The notes under the pieces were generated by a model that saw only the letters and a program-made list of their open reading frames with translations, made no database searches and was not told where the DNA came from. This document shows positions 1-11,710 of a stretch of DNA of 64,000 bases, piece after piece. The DNA is from Colletotrichum lupini. Its lineage: Eukaryota > Ascomycota > Sordariomycetes > Glomerellales > Glomerellaceae. The position numbers were made by a program, and so were the translations under genes. Positions within the stretch are counted from its first letter, which is position 1. Every line of letters begins with the position of its first letter. The stretch lies in contig NC_064673.1 in NCBI RefSeq assembly GCF_023278565.1, forward strand, positions 3,038,001-3,102,000, given 5' to 3'.

Positions 1-50
1 GATTAGTGGAGCCATTAATACATCACTCAGGTTAACTAGCCGTGGGCCTA
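1..50 (+). pseudogene. GH127/DUF1680 gene, left fragment (window-truncated)
   Basis: These 50 bases are the exon flank left of the big transposon nest. Frame 1 reads D*WSH*YITQV N*PWA; turning the three stops back to Gln (TAG/TAA from CAG/CAA, the RIP change) gives DQWSHQYITQVNQPWA, which resembles the W-x-HQY-x-x-Q-x-NQ motif of the GH127/DUF1680 family. After removal of the transposon and one copy of its target duplication, this frame continues directly into the frame that starts at 25300. The 5' part of the gene lies outside the window. One CAG in the same stretch is not mutated, so RIP leaked only mildly into the host gene. The family includes beta-L-arabinofuranosidases; substrate here is inferred from family only. 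Confidence 0.75.
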
Positions 51-232
51 TATCGTAATAACTTTAACTATCCATAGCCTTACTACACGTTACGTAACCT
101 CGGTTATATAATTACTAAAGCTTACTTTACTTATACCCTTTATATTAAAACGAGCTTTATACTTATTTCTTATTTTTAATAAATAATTATTCTTTTTATA
201 TATATTAATACCTTTATAATAACTTTATAATA
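51..232 (+). repeat. Copia-1 left LTR
   Basis: Direct repeat of 25118-25299. The start is TATCGTAATAAC (RIP form of TGTCGTAATAAC). The end CTTTATAATA corresponds to CTCTACGATA in the right copy. The left copy is more strongly RIP-mutated than the right one. Boundaries are set by alignment of the two copies and by the inverted terminal heptamer. Confidence 0.82.
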
Positions 233-249
233 ATTATAAGCTTAGCTCT
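233..249 (+). other. Putative primer binding site of Copia-1 (half initiator tRNA-Met type)
   Basis: Directly after the LTR the sequence is ATTATAAGCTTAGCTCT. Reversing RIP gives GTTATGAGCTTAGCTCT, whose first part is complementary to the CAU anticodon loop of initiator tRNA-Met. Drosophila copia is known to prime with such an internal half-tRNA fragment. The same sequence (ATTATAAACTTAGCTCT) follows the LTR of Copia-2 at 36616. The primer assignment is inference. Confidence 0.5.
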
Positions 250-2632
250 AACTTAAACCCCTATACTTTTATTAAAAAGTTATTTTTTAAGAACTATGGT
301 TTATTATATCTTTTTCATAATATTATTTAACCCCTATTACGTCCGTTAATTTTATTTTTAAATAAATTAATATTTTTTAAAAAGATTATTAATACTCTTA
401 GGCAAAAGCTTGATTATTAGCGAGACTAGCCTAAATAATACTTTATTTTATAAATTAAATCCTAGTTAAAAAATATCTAAGACTTACTAAACTTAAATAA
501 CTTTATTTCCTTATTAAATCCGTTATTTTTTACTAAGTTTATTTTTTTAATTAAGGAGTATATTAAAATATAAAATACTATTTAAAATTAATTATATAAA
601 ACGGCTTTAACTAAATACTAACGAAGATTTAAGGAGTTTATTTAATGATAAACTAACTAGTTAAGAAGCGAGGTTATAATCGAACCTTTAAGTAAAAACG
701 ATTAAATTAAATAACTAATTATTTTAATAAAACTAAAAGTTATAATAATAAATTAGGTACGTTTTATTAAAGAATACGCTTCTTTTATTTAGTAAACCGT
801 ATTTAAAACGATTTTTTATTTATAAAAAGAGAGATTATATAAATTAATAAATCGCTAGATCTTTTTTATAATTATTTAAAAGAATTTAGAAAATATAAAA
901 AAAGAGCTTATTAAATTTTTAAACTACTCTTTTTATATTATAATCCGGGTTCTTAAGTAAAAGTACGTACTAAGTAATATTAGTTTACTTATAATTATAA
1001 GAAAGGAATTTAATATAGTTATAAATTGGGCGAACTTTAGTATTAGTTTATTAATTTAGATTAAAAACTTTTCTTTAGCCTATTATTAAGTAACGTAGCT
1101 TAAGCTATTTAAAGTTTAGAAAACCCTCGTTTTAAAAACCTTCTTTTATATAATTATATATTATTTTATTTTAAATTAGTTTAATTAAGAGCTTATTAAG
1201 ATTATTAAATTAGAATAAAAAAGGGAAGCGATCTTTAATATAAAGTATTATACTAAGATTTTTAATAACTTTTTATATAAAGAGGTAGTATATAATAAGA
1301 ATTATAAACGAACTTTTATAATATTTATAATATTAATAAGTTACTTAGATTTTTTTAAATAGAACGAAGCGACTCTTAACTCGTTTACTAATTACTTTTA
1401 TAAAAGAACTTATTATTAAAAGTTAATAAATTATATAAAAGTAGAGCTTATTTTAATAAGTAAAACGAAGTTAAAATATATTTAGCTAAGTAGTAACGAA
1501 GCTTAGAAAATAATTTCCTATTTAAATTAGGAAAAGTATACTAACTTTTATATTAACCTTATTTAAAAAGGCTAGATTTATATAAAACCCCTTTTTAAAT
1601 AGAGTAATATTAACTAAGGTTACTTTAGAAAAACGACTAAAATTAGTAAGCTAAGTAATAAAAAGAACTCTAAGAGAACTTATTTTTTAAATATTATAAT
1701 TATAATTATTAATATTAGTTTACTCCCTAAGCTAAGTACGGAGGGGAATAGGAATAGTAATTTTATTATTTCTTTTATCCCTTTTATTAACTTATACTTT
1801 TTTTTAAAAATATAATCATAAATAACTATAGTACTATTTATTTTATTAATAACTAATCGCTTTTAGAGCCGGATTTTATTTAATAAAATAATAGCTTAGA
1901 AAATATAAATTTTAAAACGGCCTCTTATTTTATTATTATAAAAAGAATAAGGATTATATATAATATTTTTATAAGACTAAAGGGGTTTAAAATAGAGTAT
2001 TTTACTTTTTATAATATTAGTTTTATTAAAAGGTTTTATATAAATATTATATTAAAAGCACTTTTCTAAAAAATTAGTATTTAGTACTCGGGTTTTAATT
2101 ATACCCTTTGGTTTAATAGCGAATTTAAGAACGTTATTATTAAGTAGTTTAAAAAGAAGGTTAATTTAGTTTTTTTAGAATATAAGCCCTATTTATCTTA
2201 TTTTTTATTTAGAAATTAGTCTTCGCTCGTTAATATAATTTTAATACGTAATACTGAGTACTTACGTTTTTTATACTAATTAAAGAATAATTAATTAAAT
2301 ATAGCCTAGCTTTAGTATTTTAAATCTAGATATTTCGTATTAATAGTATTTAAAAAGCTCGTCTTAGCCGCTCGGGGAGTAAGGATTAAAAAACTAAGCT
2401 ATTTAAAATACTAATATTATATAACTATTTATATAAAATAGGTTATTTTATAATATACTTTAAAATAAAAAATAACCCGACTTTATTATAGGATTTTATA
2501 AGACCTCTTTAATTATTTATTAACTTATAAACAAAGTAAGTAGTTAATATTAATTAAAAACGAGTATTTAAATAAAATCTTCGTTTTTTTACAAGTTATA
2601 AAGACTTATAATATAATATTTAGGGTCTTATA
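233..2632 (+). pseudogene. Copia-1 gag/protease region, degraded
   Basis: This stretch is extremely AT-rich with no usable ORF. Around 1810-1900 a plus-strand frame, with RIP stops read as Gln/Trp, resembles the copia protease segment: a Asp-Ser-Gly-like site followed by N-x-x-SLLEPDF, then a pattern like FTFYNISFIKRFYINIILKALF that fits the stretch downstream of copia protease. The upstream part probably held gag but I cannot recognise a zinc knuckle. The reading is cut at 2632 by the Gypsy element and should resume at 10025. Confidence 0.55.
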
Positions 2633-3175
2633 TATTACGGCTAACTAGTCGTAGTAAGTATATTAATAAAAGTTAAGGCTATAAGTACTAAGTAAATAGT
2701 ATTATAATCGTAAATAGCTTCTTTAAAACTATATTTAGAAATTATAAAATAAGTAAAGCTTTAGTAATTAATTATAGTTTTATTAAAAGGGGTTCTTAGT
2801 AAAAATAGTTAAAAGCGATCGTAAGATTTAATATTAAGTTAATTATTAAAAAAGCTATAAAAAGTCTATCCTTAAGCTTAACTTAAGTTTATACTATATA
2901 TAAGTCCGTTTATAAATATATTCTTTATTAATAATTACTTTTATTTATTAAGTAATCGCTTAGTAAATACTAATAAGTAATTATTTAAAGTAATTATAGT
3001 AATTACCTTATTATATAATTATTATTTCTTATTTATACGTAACTTATTTATAGTTTTTCCGTTTTATAAGAGTTATTTTATATTCTCGTATTCTTATATA
3101 TATAGTATATTATAGCCGCTATAAGCCTATAGGGCGGGCCTTAGTTTTAATTATATATATTAAGTCGTAATATTA
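2633..3175 (-). repeat. Gypsy-A LTR (downstream copy relative to transcription)
   Basis: Aligned base by base with 9480-10024. Differences are nearly all C/T or G/A. It contains an AT-rich direct block ending with AGGGCGGGCC near 3130-3140, matched by GGGGCGGGCC in the other copy. Confidence 0.8.
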
Positions 3176-6100
3176 AGTCTCTTTTTTAAAAGTCTTATTT
3201 TTATAAACTTATAAGTAAGTCGTTATAGCTTAAGTTAGGGCTCGTTAAATAGTTCTTTTAAAAATACTCAAATATCTGCTAAACTTTTAATATATTATTA
3301 ATTAAAGCTTATTTTTAAAATTAAGGAGCGAGGATTTAAAATCGAAATATTTTATTTATTTTATTATTCGTTAGGGCGAAAATATAAAATACTAGAGGAT
3401 AAATTAAAGTATTATAACTATATATATTATAATCGTTCTTATAATACGACTATTAATACTATATATAATTATAAGTTTCTTTTTTTTATTAGTGTTTTTT
3501 ATATTAATTATATTTATAATAAATTGTTTTTTATTTAAAGCTAATAAATTAGAACGTAAAAAAGAGGTAAAAGAGCTTTTTTTGAAAAAATAGATAAAGG
3601 CTTTATATTATATATAAATTAAAATAAATTAGTTTTTATTAAGATTAGATCGTTTTTTAAAAAAAAAGAATAGTATTCAAAAAAAGAAAAGTAATTCTTA
3701 ATCCTCTTAATATTATTAATAAGGATAAGTTAGCTATTATATAAGAAGTATAATTTAGTAATATTTTTAAAATAATGAACTAAAATATTATAATAACTAA
3801 GAGTTTTAGTTTTAATTTTAATTTCAATATTTTAAAAAGGATCTTTAAGAGTTCTAAAAGTTCGTAATAGGTTCTTATATATTCTTTTTATATCTATAGT
3901 TCTTTTATTTAATTAAAAATCTTTATATTCTATTCTTAATTTTATAATTAACAATTTATTTAACTTCGTATTCTAGTTAGTTTAGTTTAATAATAATATA
4001 AATCTCTATATATAAACTTTTTAATATAGGTTCGAGTAATAAAATATAAAAAACGGAATAGTATCGTATTATATTTAATAATCTTAATTCGTAATTAATT
4101 AGTAAGACTTTTTTAATAATTTCGAAAGGTCTAAGTTTTTTATAATCTAATTTATTACTTAGTCGTTTCGTTTTAATATTATAATAAAAAAAATAAGTAC
4201 TATTCCCCTTTTTTAAAAATAGTCCTCTAATCCTTAATTTATTTACGTTTTTCTTTATATATTATTATATAAACTCGAGGTTTAGTAAGCCTTATTTATA
4301 AATCTTTTTAAGTTTACTTATATTTATTATAGCTTTTATAGCTTATAATCCTTATTATACTTTTCTATACGCTATTAATTAAAATCCGTAGTTAAAATAA
4401 AACGGAGATTCTTTTATATTTTTATTAACTATATTATTATATATGAACTAGGTTATTAATAAAAGTATTACTTAATTATTTTAATTATAATTTATATAAT
4501 AACGAAGGTATATTTTAAAACTTTAATTAATCTTTTTTATTTATCTATTAGTTTATAAATAAAATAATATTAATAGTTTATAATCTATATTAAGTTACGA
4601 AATTAAGGATTTTTAAAACTTTAAAATAAATAGCTTATTTTTATTAAAAATAATTTCTTTTGGTAAACTATTATTCGAAAATATAACTTTAATAAATACG
4701 TATACTAAGTCTTTTATAATACTTAATTTTTTATAAAAGAATAAAGTATGCGAACTTAGTAAGTCGATTAATTATAATTAATATACTATCGTACTATATT
4801 TTAATAAATAGTTCTCTAGATTTTAGTAATTTAATAATAAAGTCCTATATAATTAATTACTATACTTTATTAATAATTATAATAATTATAGCTTATTATA
4901 AAGTTTATATAGGCTAATTTCTTTTTTTTTAGGTCGCGTAGTTTTTAATTACTTTTATAATTTTAATATATATAGTAGATTTATTATAGTATTAGTAAAT
5001 CCGTTTTTACGTTTCAATAATTCTTTAGTAACTATATATTAGTATATTATAAATTGTTATAATAAGCTTAGGGGTTATTCTTTTAATTAAGTTAATATTA
5101 ATCTTTTTAACTATTATAAAGAGCTTTATAGTTAATATAAAGCTATTATCCTTTTTTTACTTAAGAATAACTTATTTTTCTTTACAAACTACGACTTTAT
5201 AGTTAGGGTTTTTATCAAGAGCGTCTATTTCTTTTATTTTTAAACCTTTTTAATAAATAATTCAGAAGTTATATTTAAATAGGAATTCGCTCTATTTAAC
5301 TTATTATTTATTTAGATTTTTATTTATTATAAAGTTTACGAGGTTCTTATAATTTATATAAACTATAACTTCGTACTTAGTTCTAAATAATTATAATCTC
5401 TATTTTTAAAGTACTTTAATAATTATTATTAGTTCCTTATTATAAGTTTATTAATTTTATTTTATTTTATAGAATATTTTAGAATAGAAATAATATAAAT
5501 AAAGCTTTTTTTACTTATTTTATTATCCTAGGACCGCTTTTATAATAAAGTTTAAAATATTAATCTCGACTTTAAAAGGTTTTTAAGGGTCTGGGATTAT
5601 AATAACTAGTTTAAAAACGATTATGTTCTTAACTTTAATGAATACTTCTTTATACTTAGGATTTTAAATAAATAGGGTATCTTTTTATATTAAGTTATTA
5701 AGAAGTTTAATTATATTAACATAGTTTTTAAAAAATTATTAATAAAAATTAACGAATCTTAAGAATTTTCATACGTTTTTAACGTTTTATAATATAAGCT
5801 AGTCCTTAACTATTTCTATTTTTAATATTTATATATAGATTTATTTTAATATAATAATATATTTAAAAAAGTTTACTTTTAATATATAGAACTTATACTT
5901 AGAGAGTTCGGTATATAGCTTAACGTTTTAGAGCTTTTAAAATATTATATAAATATACTTTTTATATATTTTAAAATTAGAAGAAAAAATAAGAATATTA
6001 TTAATATAAATAATAATAAAAATATTAACGTACTCTTAGAGTACGTAATTAACTATTATTTAAAAAGTTATTAAAGTATTAATAAGTCTAAAAGGTATAA

Positions 6101-9100
6101 TAAGGTATTTAAAGAGTCCTTTATAAGTTCGGAATACTATTTTCTATTCGTCTCTTTTTTTAATCTAAATCTAATTAAATACTTTTTTAAAATTTATAAT
6201 AATAAATTAATTAGCTCTATAAAGTAAATTTCTAAGTTTAGTAATAAGTAATAAGGGGTAATAATTCTTTTTTATAATTTTATTAAGTTTTTTATAATTA
6301 ATAATAGGTCTTATTCTTTTACCTTTTTTTAATATAAAGAATAAAGGGAATTTAGCTAGAGAATTCGATAGTTAAATATATCCCTTTTTAAGTTCTTTAT
6401 TAATATATTCGTTAAAATACTCTTATTCTTCTTAATTTATTACGTATATTAAGTAGAACCCGGGTTATATCCCTTTTTTAAGTTCGATTTTTATATTATA
6501 GTTATTATATTTTAATAATCCTATTTCTTTAGGTTTTATAAATAGTTTTATATATATCCGGTACTCTTTAAGTATAATTTAGAGTTATTATAATCCCTAA
6601 TCGTTAGTACTAATTATAAACTTCTTAGAGCTTTTTACTATTTTAATAAAAGCTATATATTATATTTATTTTCGTTCTTTAGGAGTTCTTAAAAATCTAT
6701 TTAAACCCTTTTTTTTAAGTTATTTAGTAACTAGATTTTCTTAGAGGACCTAGCTAATAATCTAATTTATTTATAAGTTATACTTTTATAACTATAAAAT
6801 TCTTAGAATAACGTCGATATCTCCGATCTTTATAATATTATACTATAATTATTCTTATTAATTATTAATATATATTAAGAAGTATACGGTTTTTTAATTA
6901 ATATATTTATAATTATAATTAACTCGTTCTCTTTTTATTATTTATAATTAATATAAGTTATCCTTTTATACTTATAATAAATTAAGTTTATTTATTACTC
7001 TTAATAAAATATAAGTTTTTTATATACTATTATTAATAATAGCGTTTAATTTTTATTTATAAATATTAAGGTTAACTCGTAAGTATACGTTATTATATTA
7101 TTTAGTCATATATAAGAACTTTTCTTCTATTTTTGCTTTTTATCGTTCTTTTATAATTAGCTTCTTTAGTTTTTTATTATACGCTTTTTTTACTAAGCGC
7201 TTTATTTATATAGTTTTTATTATTCTCTTTAAGCCTTAGCTTTTTTAATATAATAAACTTAGTATTAGTTATATTTATAATCTTCTTATTTTATATACTT
7301 ATTATTAAGGCTTTTATAAAAAAGCTAGGGTCTAGGCCGAATATTACCTTATTATTATTATTAAAGCTTAGTAATATCTAGCTAAGTAGTTAGTCTTTCA
7401 TATAAATATCCTTAATAAGCTTATTATCGTATTTTTATAAATAAAAGCGACTATTTTATTTATATATAAAGTATTAAAAGTATTTATTATTTAGGTACTC
7501 TATTTAAAATAATTCTTTATAAAAGGGGCTTTTAAGGTTAAATAGAGAGTAATTTTTATTCGTATAAGGGGTTATTATAACCTTTTTACGTTTTTTAGTT
7601 TCATAAAACTAAACGGTTTAGTTATCCTTAAATAAATAAATATACTTATATCGTAGTTTATTATTATCTTTTTTAAAGTTAATATTATTAACGCTAAATA
7701 GTACTTTATGATTAATCTCTATTTAAGTACGTCGTTAGGTAATATTGCGAGGTTCGTCCGAATTATAAAATAATTTTATTTTCTTAAAATAAAAAAAACT
7801 AGTTCTTATTTTAATATTTTTTTTTAATTTTAAAATCGATTCTTTTTTTATTTATAATTCCGAAGTTAAGAGTTAGTTTTTTAAGTACTTTAATCTTATC
7901 TTTATGTACGAGGTTTTTAAATTATTCTTTAACCTTATAAATAAAATTTTTATTACCGTTTACCTTTCGTATTATATAAATAGACTTAGTTAGGATTTTA
8001 TTTAAATCGAGTCCTTTTTTAAACTTAGTAGATTATTTTTAGCTTATATAGTTTTATTATACTATATAAACGAAGCTATTTATAATTTCTTTAGTATTAG
8101 GTCCTCTTTTTTTAAATTTAAAGAGCTACTTTTTTATATTAGCTAGGTATCTTTACTTAATTTATTTTAAAAAAAAATAAAGCATATCTCTTATAACGAG
8201 GTCTATCTTAGCTTTTCTTTTTATATTTTATAAATTTAAGAGAGCGTAGTAATATATTTAATATTATTTTCTGTAAAAGTATAGGGTTAATAAGTAAATA
8301 TCTTTTTTTTTATTACTAAGGTCCTAACGGATAGTATAGTATCGTATCCGGATTATCCCTTATCCTTAAGTTATTTTAAGTATTATCTTATTTATTTTTT
8401 ATTATTTTAGTAAATAAGATAATTATTATTATAATAAGCCGTTTATAAAAGTTATTTATAGGGGACTTCTTTACTTATAATATTAGCTCGTTTTTTTAAA
8501 ATAGGATAATATTAAATACGCTTAAGTTATTAATAATCTCTAACTATATATCCTAGCTTATTATAGTTATAATATTTAAAATCGTTTTTTTAACGAGGTT
8601 ATTCTTTTTTAATAATACTAAGATTTATAGGTTTATTATAATACCCGGTCGTAGTAATTATTAGTTTATATTTACGTTTATTATTAAGCTTAGATCGGTT
8701 ATTTTAAGTATTCTATCTCTTTTATTCGAGGCGTTATTTATAAAGTTAATTATTAATTTTAATTATTATATTAATATAATTATAAAGTTTATTAAGTCGG
8801 TCCTAACGAGAGAGGATATTTTTAATTTCTTTTTTTAGTCCGTAATAAAAGGCTATTATAAGTACTTTATTACCCTAATTAAGCTTAAAAATAATCTATT
8901 TAAACTTAAATACGTATTTATTAACTAACCTTTTTTATATAAAAGTTATAAGCTTTCGTTCGGTAATTTATTTTTTATTAAAGTTATTAAAAATCTCTTT
9001 AACTCTTTTTTTAAACTTATTATAATCATTAAAGATCTTTTTAATATTTTTATTTTAAATATTACGTTCGTTTTTAAAATAATCTTTTATAAAAAGTTTA

Positions 9101-9479
9101 AACTAAGTAAGGGCATCTTTTTTAAAAAATAAAACTACGTAATAGACTTTATTTATTTTAATAATAAAAGAGGTTTTATAATAATATAAATAGGCCTTAG
9201 TTTAAATAAAGAATTTTTAAAAAGTATTTAAAGACTTATTATAAGGTTTTAGTTTAGGGTACTTAGTTCTAAGTATTAAAGGGGGTCGGGGTATTATAAG
9301 CTTAGTATAAAATTATTTATTTTTATTTTTAAGTTTAAGTATTATATTATATAATTACTAAATAATAAATATAACTATCTTAATAAGCTATGCCGTATTA
9401 TTATTATTAATAGTTAATATATTTATACTATTTAGTTAGTTTTTTCAAAAGTAAACTTACTAAATAGGAGTAATTAAAG
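3176..9479 (-). pseudogene. Gypsy-A gag-pol remains
   Basis: About 6.3 kb with stops in all frames. The only catalytic motif I can read with confidence is the reverse transcriptase YLDD equivalent (6009-5981, minus). Its position about 2.8 kb from the downstream LTR leaves room for RNase H and integrase in the usual Ty3/Gypsy order. Gag would lie toward 9479. GC content is very low throughout. Confidence 0.65.
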
Positions 9480-10024
9480 TATTATAACTAGTTAGTTATA
9501 ATAAGTATATTAATAAAAATTAAGGCTACGAGTATTAAGTAAATAATATCGTAATCGTAAATAGCTTTTTTAAAGTTATATTTATAAGTTATAAAATAAG
9601 TAAGGCTTTAATAATTAATTATAGTCTTATTAAAAGGGGTTCTTAATAAAAATAGCTAAAAACGATTATAAAATTTAATACTAAGTTAATTACTAAAGAA
9701 GTTATAAAAAGTCTATCCTTAAGCCTAGCTTAAATCTATACTATATATAAATCCGTTTATAAATATATCTTTTACTAATAATTACTTTTATGTATTAAGT
9801 AATCGCTTAGTGAATATTAATAAGCGATTATTTAGAGTAATTATAATAATTACCTTATTACGTAATTACTACTTCTTATTTATATATAACTTATTTATAG
9901 TTCTTCCGTTCTATAGGAGTTACTTTATATTCCTATACTCTTATATATATAATATATTATAGCTACTATAAGCCTGCGGGGCGGGCCCTAGTCTTAGTAA
10001 TATATATATTAGGTCGTAATATTA
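9480..10024 (-). repeat. Gypsy-A LTR (upstream copy relative to transcription)
   Basis: Second copy of the 2633-3175 repeat. As the element reads on the minus strand this is its 5' LTR. Inside the element next to it (9440-9479) should lie the primer binding site, but RIP prevents a confident match. Confidence 0.8.
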
Positions 10025-10178
10025 TACTTTTTTAAATAATAAGTACGTATATAAAAGGGCATAGCCGTTTATAAAATCTAATAAAACGTAAAACGTATAA
10101 TAATCGTAATTAATAGCGAAACTCGTTTTTAAATATAAGTACGTAAGCTAGGAATAAACTTAAAAACTACTTTTTTAT
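10025..10178 (+). pseudogene. Copia-1 integrase fragment between Gypsy-A and R1 copy 1
   Basis: Right of the Gypsy LTR the copia frame resumes. It ends at GINLKTT, which joins across R1 copy 1 to FLYIKELNRKGERAN. With RIP reversed this is the copia integrase motif PYTKEQNGKAERAN. This in-frame join proves that R1 copy 1 inserted here and that copia coding sequence continues on both sides. Confidence 0.7.
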
Positions 10179-11696
10179 ATAGTAGTTATTTTTCTAACTT
10201 AATAAGCGCAAAAGATCGACCTTAATAGGATTACGCTTTTAAAAGAAATTGTATAATATAGTATACGTTTTAACTATATAATACGTATAATATACCTTAA
10301 GTACGTGCTTAACGTAATATAGTAATTTTAATACGAAAACTACTATATAATTTGGGATAAATAAGCTACCCTTTACGTAACGGCGCTAGTTAGAAAAGTT
10401 AATAATAAAGGTCGGCTCTAATAGTTAGCTATAATAATCGGCCGTGATAATTAAAAACGGTCTTTTTTAACTATAAAAGCTCTAAACTTTAATAATAATG
10501 TAGAGGTTTTTAAAAAAAGAGCTAAATAGGCTAATATTTACTACTCTTCGTACTAAAGCTCGTAAAGATTCTTTTTATCTTTATTATTTTTAATATTGCC
10601 TAAAGCTACTTTCTATTTGAACTAAATAAATTTATTAAATAAATTTACTAAATAAACTTATTAATATATAAACTATTACTTTAACGAGAACCTATTCTAT
10701 TTTTAGTATATAGTTAGTAATTAGTAAGCTAAAAATACCCGTTAATAAGTTTACTCCTCTCGAGCTAGGCGCCCTCTTTAGCTAGCTCGATACTATAGTT
10801 ATTATACTTAATATAAATATACCTAAAGATTAATAAAGTACTTTTTAATAATATAGAATTTAGCCAAGTAATAATATAAATACTATAAATAGCCGGGCTA
10901 ATACGAACGTTAAGATCTAATATATTAATATTAATTTAGAAATTATATTTTATAAAACTAAAAATCCCTTTAATACGGGTTATATTATAAATATAAAGGA
11001 ACATATAAGGGGCCCTCTAACTCTTAATAAAAAGGAGTATATAATATAAGATCTAGCTATTTATATAAGTTAGTACTAAAAGGTCTTATATACGTTAGAG
11101 TAAGTATAGCTCGCTTTTTAAATAGCTAGAACTTAGAGGACTTTACGCGGGGGAAAGTTAGGAGTTAATAAAAAAGAATTAGTTAAGTTAGTTAATTATT
11201 ATTTTAATTAATAGTGGAATGGGGTAGGGCGATTAGTCCTAGCGGTCCTTTTTAAAGCTAATTAAGTCTAGGGATTTACGAGAGAGCTAATCGGAGTAAA
11301 ATATAAAAAAAAGGGCCCTAATTAGAAATAGGAGCTTAGTAGCGCGGATTTTTACTTTAATTATATATATACTTTTTAAAATCGAACTAGAGCCTTTTTA
11401 ATAATTTATTTTTAAACGTAATAATATAAGATAATTAAAAAGTCTACTTTTCTAATCTAGTTAATACTACCCTCTTTTTCTTAATTATAGCTTTATTAAT
11501 TAAAACCGTATTAACCTAATTAAAGGAGGTATTTTATATTATTTTTATAAGTATTAGTAATTTTTCTAAAGTATCGTACCGCGAGAGTCCCTTATATCCT
11601 ATACGTTTTTAATAGTTAGGTATAGAGCGTAATATACTTAGTTTTCTTTAATACGTAATATATAGTACGGCCCCGGCAGATTATTCTATTAGGGGG
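10179..11696 (-). mobile_element. R1 repeat, copy 1 (unclassified ~1 kb element with 14 bp target duplication)
   Basis: Copy 1 starts ATAGTAGTTATTTTT and ends CCCCGGCAGATTATTCTATTAGGGGG. It is flanked by an identical 14 bp duplication AACTACTTTTTTAT (10165-10178 and 11697-11710), and removal restores the copia integrase frame. It has no terminal inverted repeats and no recognisable coding sequence. The strand with the A-rich end (TTTTTT here) is minus, so I give it minus orientation. It carries a ~395 bp insertion (11215-11609). The long duplication is unlike LTR or DNA elements and fits target-primed (LINE/SINE-like) insertion. The class is not established. Confidence 0.72.
11215..11609. mobile_element. 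395 bp insertion inside R1 copy 1
   Basis: Alignment with R1 copy 4 shows an extra block here, starting TGGAATGGGGTAGGGCG. TAATAG is repeated on both sides (11209-11214 and 11610-11615), consistent with a ~6 bp target duplication. I see no coding sequence and no terminal inverted repeats. It may be a small non-autonomous element or a solo LTR; the class is unknown. Confidence 0.5.
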
Positions 11697-11710
11697 AACT
11701 ACTTTTTTAT

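Larger units (their letters stand above)
2633..10024 (-). mobile_element. Ty3/Gypsy-type LTR retrotransposon (Gypsy-A), RIP-degraded, inserted in Copia-1
   Basis: Direct repeats of ~544 bp (2633-3175 and 9480-10024) bound a 6.3 kb interior. They share, for example, GGGTTCTTA followed by a long common stretch, and both end in GTCGTAATATTA. On the minus strand at 6009-5981 the frame reads Y-I-N-N-I-L-I-F-S-S, the RIP form of YLDDILIFSS, the reverse transcriptase active site typical of Gypsy elements. The following residues fit the connecting region of this domain. The orientation is therefore opposite to Copia-1. I could not establish a clean target duplication: the bases outside the repeats (TTATA / TACTT) do not match well. 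The interior carries no intact ORF. Confidence 0.8.
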
